From positions 1 to 21,713 of the forward strand of contig DATIJJ010000027.1 in the NCBI GenBank assembly GCA_035478795.1: a DNA stretch of 21,713 nt, written 5' to 3'. The stretch is from DATIJJ01 sp035478795 (GTDB lineage Bacteria > Pseudomonadota > Gammaproteobacteria > DSM-16500). Under the pieces are notes generated by a model. The model was given only the letters and a program-made list of their open reading frames with translations, was not told where the DNA came from and searched no databases. Below, piece by piece: positions 15,920-21,713 of the stretch (position 1 is the first letter of the stretch; every line of letters begins with the position of its first letter). The translations under genes and the position numbers were made by a program.

Positions 15920-16651
15920 ATGCGTATAGCCATCCTGTCATTTTCGGCCTCGGACAACGAGAAAAACGAGACGTTTCTTGCTGTCTCGCGCGCTGGCATG
16001 CAGCCAGAAAAATTCGTTTGGAATGAAGCAACTGACGCGCTGGAAAAATGTGACGGTTATATTTTGTCGGGTGATTTTTCCACTCACATGAGGACCCTTG
16101 CCGAAGGAAATCTCGTCAGGGAAACGCTAAGGGCGGAGAGCCATCTCGGCAAACCCATCCTCGGTCTCGGTCAGGGTGCGAAGCTATTGCTGGAAACAGG
16201 ATTGATCCCCGGTGTCGAACATGACAAACCGTGCATCACATTGACTGATGATATGTCCGCGGATGACAACCAGGCCGCAACACATATTCATCTGTCCAGA
16301 CACTATCAATTCAATGCCTTTACACGCCATCTTCAGCCGGATACGCTTTTGCCGATTCCGGTTTCACACCCCAAAAAGTGTTTTGTGATACCGCCTGCCC
16401 TCTTCGCCGAAATGCAATTACTCGGCTCAACTGTTTTTCAGTACTGTGATGCGAATGGAAAAAATGATCCCGTAAATCCCATCGCCGCCGTTTCAAACAA
16501 GGCGGGAAATGTCATGGCAATGCTGGTTCACCCGATAACGGGTCAGGAAAGTGATCTGATTTTTCAGTCCATGCATGATTATATTAAAGAAGGCTACGTG
16601 CAACGTGTTCTGCCGATGAATTATTATCCGCGTGGTAATTTTACGGCCTGA
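15920..16651 (+). CDS. PurQ-like class I glutamine amidotransferase domain, catalytic residues lost
   Basis: A 243-residue protein related to the glutaminase domain of formylglycinamidine ribonucleotide synthase (PurQ, or the end of PurL). Compare MRIAILSF, CDGYILSGDFS, GKPILGLGQGAKLLLETGLIPG and GNVMAMLVHPITG with PurQ blocks. The nucleophile cysteine of the PurQ GICNG elbow is replaced by G84 (GLGQG), and the HPE triad end is H204-P205-I206, so the glutamate is lost as well. Ammonia release from glutamine is therefore not expected; a regulatory or structural role is possible. The frame is intact, so it is not a simple pseudogene. ATG 15920 begins the family homology; an in-frame ATG at 15845 is possible. 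Its 3' end overlaps alr tail-to-tail by 11 bp. Confidence 0.75.
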   Translation: MRIAILSFSASDNEKNETFLAVSRAGMQPEKFVWNEATDALEKCDGYILSGDFSTHMRTLAEGNLVRETLRAESHLGKPILGLGQGAKLLLETGLIPGVEHDKPCITLTDDMSADDNQAATHIHLSRHYQFNAFTRHLQPDTLLPIPVSHPKKCFVIPPALFAEMQLLGSTVFQYCDANGKNDPVNPIAAVSNKAGNVMAMLVHPITGQESDLIFQSMHDYIKEGYVQRVLPMNYYPRGNFTA

Positions 16652-17720
16652 CTTCCACATGAACACGTTGTGTGATGCGTGTCAGAAGTTCATAACCTGT
16701 TGTGCCACTGCACTCTGCAATCATTTCGACAGGCAGCCCGTCTCCCCATAACAAAACAGGATCCCCTGGTTTTGCGTCAGGCTGACTGCGCAAATCGACA
16801 GTTATCATGTCCATCGAGACCCGACCTGCCAGTGAACACGGACGACCATTGACCAGTACCGGCGTGCCATTTTGCGCGTGACGCGGATAACCATCACCAT
16901 AGCCAACTCCCACAACACCCAGGCGCATATCTTCCGGACACACCCACGTCCCGCCATAACCGACACGTGAACCTTTCGTCAGGGAATGTATCGCAATCAA
17001 TTCAGACGTGAGTGTCATAACCGGCTGCAACTGATACTTCTGCCCGGTGTCTTTGGCAAAAGGTGATGCACCGTATAACATAATCCCCGGACGTACCCAC
17101 TCGGCATGCGCCGAGGGCCATGCAATAATGCCTGCTGAATTGGTCAAACTACGCGGTCCCTGCAAGGATCGCGTAGCTCTGTTAAAAACATCAATCTGCC
17201 TTAATGTGGGTGTCTCATCAGGCGAGTCGGATTCTGCAAAATGCGTCATGAGACCCACGGGTTTTTTGACGAGTGGACAATGCATTAATCGCGCATGAAG
17301 CCGCTCAACATCCTCGGGCGAAACACCCAGCCGATGCAGGCCTGTATCAATTTTCAGCCAGACAAAAAGAGCCGCAGGACGGGTGTATTTTTCCAGCATG
17401 TCAATTTGCGATTCATCATGCACCACCAGGGTAAAATCATTTTCAATGGCTTTATCCAGCTCACTGGCTGCAAACAATCCTTCCATCAAAACAATGGGAT
17501 TTTTAATGCCGGCAGCACGCAGCATGAGGCCTTCCTCACAACAGGCAACACCCAGTGCATCGATATCGGGAAGTGCGCTCGCAATACGCGTAATACCATG
17601 GCCATACGCATTGGATTTCACCATGGCCATGATGGCAGAGTGAGGCGCCAGGCGTCGAATTTGCTCTACATTATTGCGTAGTGCCGACAGGTTAATTGCA
17701 ATTTTTGTGGGGCGCGCCAT
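16641..17720 (-). CDS. alr: Alanine racemase
   Basis: A PLP-dependent racemase that makes D-alanine for peptidoglycan. The 359-residue length is typical. The PLP lysine K35 is in AMVKSNAYGHG, the second catalytic base Y255 is in RVGYGGTW, and R210 in WVRPGIMLYG contacts the PLP pyridine nitrogen. The C-terminal beta domain has GRVSMDM. It begins 6 nt after the dnaB stop and so is probably co-transcribed with dnaB, an arrangement common in gammaproteobacteria. Confidence 0.97.
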   Translation of the reverse strand: MARPTKIAINLSALRNNVEQIRRLAPHSAIMAMVKSNAYGHGITRIASALPDIDALGVACCEEGLMLRAAGIKNPIVLMEGLFAASELDKAIENDFTLVVHDESQIDMLEKYTRPAALFVWLKIDTGLHRLGVSPEDVERLHARLMHCPLVKKPVGLMTHFAESDSPDETPTLRQIDVFNRATRSLQGPRSLTNSAGIIAWPSAHAEWVRPGIMLYGASPFAKDTGQKYQLQPVMTLTSELIAIHSLTKGSRVGYGGTWVCPEDMRLGVVGVGYGDGYPRHAQNGTPVLVNGRPCSLAGRVSMDMITVDLRSQPDAKPGDPVLLWGDGLPVEMIAECSGTTGYELLTRITQRVHVEVRP

Positions 17721-17726
17721 AAATAC

Positions 17727-19115
17727 CTAATAAGGATTTCGGGTGAAATTTTCAAAACAGGTATACTGCCCGAGAAACGTCAGTCGTACCTTGCCGATCG
17801 GACCATTACGCTGCTTTGCAATAATAATTTCAGCAGTCCCTTTGTCCGGACTATTGTCATTGTAAACTTCATCGCGATAAATAAAGACAATGAGATCAGC
17901 ATCCTGTTCGATGGCGCCTGATTCACGCAGATCAGACATCACAGGACGTTTATCGGCACGTTGTTCCAATCCACGATTCAACTGGGAAAGTGCTATCACC
18001 GGCACTTGCAATTCTTTCGCAAGTGCTTTCAACGAACGCGAAATTTCAGAAATTTCCGCCGTGCGATTTTCGTTATATCCCGGCACCTGCATCAATTGCA
18101 GGTAATCGATAACAATCATGCCAATCTGTCCGTGTTCTTTCGCAAGACGTCTTGCGCGTGCTCGCAATTCCGCAGGACTCAGGGCCGGTGTGTCATCAAT
18201 AAACAAAGGCACTTCTGATAACATGCTGACCGTCGACATGACACGCGGCCAATCCTGTTCCTCGATTTTTCCGGTGCGAATTTTTAACTGATCAATGCGC
18301 GAGAGAGACGACAACAATCGCATCACGATTGATTCGCCCGGCATTTCCATACTGAAAATCACTACCGGCAGCTTGCTTTTCATCACCACATTTTCAGCAA
18401 TATTCATGGCAAACGTGGTTTTACCCATGGAGGGTCGACCGGCAATAATGATGAGATCCGAGGATTGCAATCCCGATGTCATATCATCCAGATCATGATA
18501 GCCCGTCGCCACACCGGTCAAGGGATCCTCTGAATGGGCAAGCGTATCAATCCGTTCCATGGTTTTTGCGAGAAAATCATTGATATTGACAGGGCCGCCG
18601 TTGCGCGTACCCTGCTCACTGATTGCAAAGACCTGTCGCTCGGCTTCATCCAGCAATTCAACACTGGTACGACCTTGTGGATTAAAGGCATGGCTTGCAA
18701 TGTCATTGGCAGCGCCAATCAACTGGCGCAAGACGGAACGCTCGCGAACAATATCGGCATACGCTCTGATATTGGCCACACTGGGTGTGTTATTCGCGAG
18801 TTCAAACAGATACACTTCGCCACCCACATTATCCAGTTCATGCAATTCACGCAGTGCTTCGGATACCGTCAGCACATCGAGCGGCTTGTTCTGTTCAGTC
18901 AGGCGACCCATGACGCGATACATCAGCCGGTGATCGTGCCGGTAAAAATCCATTTCACGCACCCGGTCTGCTACCTGATCCCACGCGCGATTATCCAGCA
19001 TCAGGCCGCCCAAAACAGATTGCTCCGCTTCAATGGAGTGCGGAGGAATTTTTACCGCATCCGTCTCTGTCAGGGGGTTATTTTTATAGCGTCGGGTTGC
19101 AGTTTGCGAATCCAT
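17727..19115 (-). CDS. dnaB: Replicative DNA helicase DnaB
   Basis: The hexameric 5'-3' helicase of the replication fork, 462 residues. The N-terminal helical domain begins at about residue 22 (KIPPHSIEAEQSVLGGLM). Walker A is GRPSMGKT at 226-233, Walker B is MIVIDYLQLM, and the LSQLNRGLEQR and SDLRESGAIEQDAD blocks follow. No intein or insertion interrupts it. ATG 19115 has a weak GAG at about 5 nt; a GTG two codons earlier (19121) is the alternative. A TAGACA-18-TATACC promoter lies about 65-95 nt upstream. It leads alr. Confidence 0.97.
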   Translation of the reverse strand: MDSQTATRRYKNNPLTETDAVKIPPHSIEAEQSVLGGLMLDNRAWDQVADRVREMDFYRHDHRLMYRVMGRLTEQNKPLDVLTVSEALRELHELDNVGGEVYLFELANNTPSVANIRAYADIVRERSVLRQLIGAANDIASHAFNPQGRTSVELLDEAERQVFAISEQGTRNGGPVNINDFLAKTMERIDTLAHSEDPLTGVATGYHDLDDMTSGLQSSDLIIIAGRPSMGKTTFAMNIAENVVMKSKLPVVIFSMEMPGESIVMRLLSSLSRIDQLKIRTGKIEEQDWPRVMSTVSMLSEVPLFIDDTPALSPAELRARARRLAKEHGQIGMIVIDYLQLMQVPGYNENRTAEISEISRSLKALAKELQVPVIALSQLNRGLEQRADKRPVMSDLRESGAIEQDADLIVFIYRDEVYNDNSPDKGTAEIIIAKQRNGPIGKVRLTFLGQYTCFENFTRNPY

Positions 19116-19179
19116 GGTCACTCACATATGTAAAGTGGGGGAATGTGAGATTCTCGCAGAAAAGAGAGGGGGATATCAA

Positions 19180-19209
19180 GGTATACTGAAGCGACAGGCT
19201 TGCTGTCTA
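19180..19209 (-). promoter_or_regulatory. Probable dnaB promoter
   Basis: On the minus strand TAGACA (19204-19209; 5 of 6) and TATACC (19180-19185; 4 of 6) are 18 nt apart, 65 nt before dnaB. It lies between dnaB and the palindromic element. Confidence 0.45.
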
Positions 19210-19221
19210 ATTCAAGTCTCG

Positions 19222-19360
19222 ACAAGAAAAAACCCCCTTATCAAAGGGGGTCGACGCACGTTTTTTGTGCGGCGGGGGGATTTTTTCGATCAAATAAAAA
19301 TCCCCCCGCCTCGTAAAAAACACTCGGCGACCCCCTTTGATAAGGGGGTTATTTTCTTGT
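19222..19360. repeat. 139-bp palindromic element between rplI and dnaB
   Basis: The two halves are near-perfect reverse complements, from ACAAG (19222) to CTTGT (19360), with a few mismatches and one indel. The centre is a perfect 15-bp stem (19271-19285 with 19296-19310) around a 10-nt loop. Each outer arm contains its own small hairpin, CCCCCTT-ATCA-AAGGGGG and its mirror. The stems are rich in G/C and flanked by T and A runs on both strands, so it may also end transcription from rplI. No coding sequence is inside. It resembles a MITE or a repeated extragenic palindrome. Confidence 0.85.
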
Positions 19361-19402
19361 TGAGGCCTGAATAAAACAGCAAATCCTACACGGGGTTACA
19401 AT

Positions 19403-19870
19403 TTAATCCGCGTGCTTCTCGCCTTCCGCCACCAGCTTGAATTTGACCGCAACAACCACATCACTGTGAAATTCCACTTCGATATCATATTCCCCTGTCT
19501 GACGCAGCACGCCGGAGGGCAAATGAATTTCGTTCCTGGAGACTTCAACACCCAGACGGGTGATGGCAGCCGCAAGATCACGTGTTCCGATAGAACCAAA
19601 CAACTTGCCTTCTTCACCGGCTTTCACATTCAACGTAACAGCACCCAATGCCAGCAAGGCTTCTTTTCTGGCTTCAGCCGCTTTAATACCTGCCGCAGCC
19701 GCTTTTTCAAGCTCCGCACGACGCGCTTCAAATTTGGCCTTGTTTGCTGCTGTGGCAGAAACCGCTTTTCCACCCGGAATAAGAAAGTTACGGCCATAAC
19801 CCGCCTTCACATTCACCACATCGCCCAACGCGCCCAGATTACGTACTCTTTCCAATAAAATTACTTCCAC
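19403..19870 (-). CDS. rplI: 50S ribosomal protein L9
   Basis: L9 binds 23S rRNA at the base of the L1 stalk region. The 155-residue product starts with EVILLERVRNLGALGDVVNV and the signature KAGYGRNFLIPGGKA; the central alanine-rich helix and a C-terminal domain follow. The start is GTG 19870, because GAGG lies 6 nt upstream and the family begins right at this codon; the open frame upstream (ATG 19888) would add six unrelated residues. It is the last gene of the rpsF cluster, and a palindromic element follows 43 nt after its stop. Confidence 0.96.
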   Translation of the reverse strand: MEVILLERVRNLGALGDVVNVKAGYGRNFLIPGGKAVSATAANKAKFEARRAELEKAAAAGIKAAEARKEALLALGAVTLNVKAGEEGKLFGSIGTRDLAAAITRLGVEVSRNEIHLPSGVLRQTGEYDIEVEFHSDVVVAVKFKLVAEGEKHAD

Positions 19871-19916
19871 GTTACACCTCATTTTCATTCATACCAAAAA
19901 TTAGAAGCCGCCCGCC

Positions 19917-20840
19917 TCATCTTTCAAATCGCAAGCGCAGATTAAAAAAGCTGTCCAATAACCCCGCGACTGCAACCAGCACCATGCCCATCGGAAAAAT
20001 GAACATCACACCGAGATAAATCAGAACCAGCCAAAACCAGCCCATCTGACGGGGTGCCAGCACAAAATGGATCAAACTTAACCCCGCCGCACAAAATGCC
20101 GTAACCATCACAGGCATCATATCGAGACCAAACACATTACTCATATACGCCAATGCCAGCACAATCACAAAAACAGCGGCTGACACATAACCGAGGCGAA
20201 TCTGACAAAGCTCTTTCCGCAGACCACCCGGGTTAAAAATAACCGCCTGCCATCCTCTCGCAATGACCAGTTGCAACAGCGCATTAAAGATAATGGATGC
20301 CATCACAAACCCTGTGATATAGGGCTTGATGCCTGCAATCACCGTGGCTTCCATGGCCTCTTCAGGAGGCACACCCTCCGGCGCCAGCTGCTGGAACAGG
20401 GAAGCTGTTTTCTTTAAATACGCTGCCAGTTGCAAGCTCCACCAGTCCTGAATACCAGGAAACATCAGGTGAATCACAGCAATCAGTAAAACGCCCGTCA
20501 ATATAGCCACTTCAATGACGAAACTCCAGTTGCCATAACGCCGCAAAACCAGCGCAAGCAACCAGGTCACGACATTAATCGCCACGATGGTCGCCGTTGC
20601 AATCATCACCATTTCAGGCTGCGAAGACGGTGAAGATAATGCATAACTTAAAAGATAAGGCGCGATCGTTGCACACAAAACCAGCGTGCCTTCAAAAGCA
20701 CCTTTTCTGAGCGTTACCAGTGCTGCGACCAGAATACCAAGGCTTGCACCGAGAAGCGGCATCAGCGAAAAAGCAAATGCCACACCCATCGCATGAAGGC
20801 GGCTTCGTAAAACAAAGTCCGTGAAGCGGCGTAGTAACAT
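19917..20840 (-). CDS. DUF2232 family integral membrane protein
   Basis: A 307-residue protein with about eight hydrophobic segments and a basic C-terminal end (RLRFER). It sits between rpsR and rplI, where many gammaproteobacteria, including Coxiella and Legionella, have a DUF2232 (YybS-like) membrane protein. Its function is not established. No catalytic motif is visible. The Shine-Dalgarno before ATG 20840 is weak (GGGT), and translation probably follows from rpsR, 24 nt upstream. Confidence 0.8.
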   Translation of the reverse strand: MLLRRFTDFVLRSRLHAMGVAFAFSLMPLLGASLGILVAALVTLRKGAFEGTLVLCATIAPYLLSYALSSPSSQPEMVMIATATIVAINVVTWLLALVLRRYGNWSFVIEVAILTGVLLIAVIHLMFPGIQDWWSLQLAAYLKKTASLFQQLAPEGVPPEEAMEATVIAGIKPYITGFVMASIIFNALLQLVIARGWQAVIFNPGGLRKELCQIRLGYVSAAVFVIVLALAYMSNVFGLDMMPVMVTAFCAAGLSLIHFVLAPRQMGWFWLVLIYLGVMFIFPMGMVLVAVAGLLDSFFNLRLRFER

Positions 20841-20864
20841 AAATACCCGCGCCTTCCAAATAAA

Positions 20865-21089
20865 CTAATGCTTGTCGCAATAGGGCAACAAGGCCAGAAA
20901 ACGTGCCACTTTAATGGCATTGGCCAGTTGGCGTTGAAAACGCGCCTTGGTTCCCGTGATTCGGCTGGGAACAATTTTTCCGCTTTCTGTGATAAATTTT
21001 TTCAACAGATAAACATCTTTATAATCCACTTCATCCAGCTTGTTGCTGGTGAAGTAACAAAACTTTTTACGTCGATAATAGGTAGACAT
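20865..21089 (-). CDS. rpsR: 30S ribosomal protein S18
   Basis: A 74-residue S18 of normal length with the typical core DYKDVYLLKKFITESGKIVPSR (split here by position 42) and ITGTKARFQRQLANAIKVAR. S18 binds the 30S platform as a heterodimer with S6, encoded just upstream. ATG 21089 has GGAG 8 nt upstream; 23 nt separate it from the rpsF stop. No priB lies between rpsF and rpsR, unlike in enterobacteria. Confidence 0.97.
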   Translation of the reverse strand: MSTYYRRKKFCYFTSNKLDEVDYKDVYLLKKFITESGKIVPSRITGTKARFQRQLANAIKVARFLALLPYCDKH

Positions 21090-21112
21090 GGTTATAACTC
21101 CAGCGATTAATC

Positions 21113-21571
21113 TTATTTATCCGAACGACCTGTTTCCGTTTCAGCGGGAAGATCTGCGTGTTCTTCATCTCGCAGAGGCCTTCTTCCGGATTTTGAACGG
21201 TAACCGGTGTCAGAAGAATCAAAATGTCCGCCTGCTGACTCGCCGCGACCGTCTTTTTCCTTAAGTAAGGGAGAGGGATCTTTCACGGCACGCTTGACGT
21301 TTAATACCAGATTTCGGATAACGGCATCGTTATAACGGAAGGCATTGGTCATCTCATCAATGGTTTCCTTGTCGCACTCGATGTTCATCAGGACATAGTG
21401 CGCCTTTAAAATCTTGTTGATGGGATAGGCCAGCTGTCTGCGGCCCCAATCTTCCAGGCGATGAACTGTACCTTTTCGCTGGGTGACCATATTGGAATAG
21501 CGTTCAATCATAGCAGGCACCTGCTCACTCTGATCGGGATGGACCAAAAAGACGACTTCATAGTGTTTCAT
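21113..21571 (-). CDS. rpsF: 30S ribosomal protein S6
   Basis: A 152-residue S6 with the standard fold over about the first 95 residues (HYEVVFLVHPDQ, EDWGRRQLAYPI, AHYVLMNIECDKETIDEM, FRYNDAVIRNLVL). The tail from about residue 97 is charged, rich in S, G, D and R, and probably disordered; such variable tails are common in S6. ATG 21571 follows AAGGAG by 9-10 nt. It is the first gene of the rpsF-rpsR-DUF2232-rplI cluster, with promoter and leader hairpin upstream. Confidence 0.97.
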   Translation of the reverse strand: MKHYEVVFLVHPDQSEQVPAMIERYSNMVTQRKGTVHRLEDWGRRQLAYPINKILKAHYVLMNIECDKETIDEMTNAFRYNDAVIRNLVLNVKRAVKDPSPLLKEKDGRGESAGGHFDSSDTGYRSKSGRRPLRDEEHADLPAETETGRSDK

Positions 21572-21599
21572 AACTTACAGACTCCTTACGGTTATTACA

Positions 21600-21622
21600 G
21601 CCTTACCAGTCACCTGGAAGGC
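21600..21622 (-). promoter_or_regulatory. rpsF leader hairpin, possible S6:S18 autoregulatory element
   Basis: In the rpsF transcript GCCTT-CCAG pairs with CTGG-(T)-AAGGC around a GUGA tetraloop of the GNRA type, with one bulged base. About 8 nt later comes CCG just before AAGGAG. Many bacteria have an S6:S18-binding leader with a hairpin and a CCG bulge; here the match is suggestive only. Confidence 0.4.
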
Positions 21623-21670
21623 AAGGAGAAAATCATTATTCTTATGTAAATGATCTTCGAAAGGCTGCCG

Positions 21671-21699
21671 ATTTTACGCAAGATTCGGGCGAGATGCAA
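21671..21699 (-). promoter_or_regulatory. Probable rpsF promoter
   Basis: On the minus strand TTGCAT (21694-21699) and TAAAAT (21671-21676) are 17 nt apart, about 100 nt before rpsF, leaving a leader long enough for the hairpin. The -35 is only a half match. Confidence 0.5.
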
Positions 21700-21713
21700 A
21701 TTTTTACAGCCAA

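Noticed and set aside
17727..19115. Intein or insertion in dnaB
   Set aside because: All helicase blocks are contiguous and the length is normal.
21623..21713. A tRNA or other RNA gene upstream of rpsF
   Set aside because: No cloverleaf or TTC-loop sequence was found; the region is explained by a promoter and leader.

Overview
The window looks like a chromosomal segment of a gammaproteobacterium, most likely of the Legionellales (Coxiella/Legionella side). This rests on the order rpsF-rpsR-(DUF2232 membrane gene)-rplI-dnaB-alr, on an XRE regulator of a type common in those genomes, and on moderate GC with AT-rich accessory genes. No rRNA, tRNA, CRISPR array or transposase is visible. The genus assignment is inference; no database was searched.

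Layout, left to right. Positions 1-127 hold the edge of a repeat. On the minus strand follow radA, a GarR/GlxR-type reductase and a glycine-zipper lipoprotein (128-2853), then phhB and phhA for phenylalanine hydroxylation (2945-4091). Two plus-strand genes follow: a GNAT acetyltransferase (4167-4613) and an exported S9 serine peptidase (4697-6703). A gene-free stretch, 6704-7185, carries a tandem and palindromic repeat element and a probable terminator. From 15724 down to 7186 runs a nearly gapless minus-strand series: potA, potB, potC, two tandem potD genes, an MHS-family MFS transporter, an alpha/beta hydrolase, a solo LuxR-type ligand-binding domain, an XRE regulator and a small unknown protein. 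A degenerate PurQ-like gene is on the plus strand (15920-16651). The right end is housekeeping on the minus strand: alr, dnaB, a 139-bp palindromic element, rplI, the DUF2232 gene, rpsR and rpsF.

How the genes work together. The potABCD genes encode a complete polyamine ABC importer with a sigma70-like promoter (TAGACA-17-CATAAT). The second PotD differs from the first at several predicted ligand-contact positions, so one permease may serve two binding proteins. Downstream and apparently co-transcribed is an AT-rich cassette: transporter, hydrolase, ligand-sensing domain without a DNA-binding domain, and a separate XRE DNA-binding protein. Gaps are 1-8 nt, with one ATGA overlap. The most interesting hypothesis is that this is a small-molecule sensing module in which the LuxR-type sensor and the DNA-binding part are separate proteins. 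The terminal small gene has its own promoter (TTGACA-17-TATCTT) next to a perfect 8-bp palindrome that could be the operator.

The main uncertainties are the ligand of the sensor, the substrates of the MFS transporter and hydrolase, and whether the long minus-strand run is one transcript.
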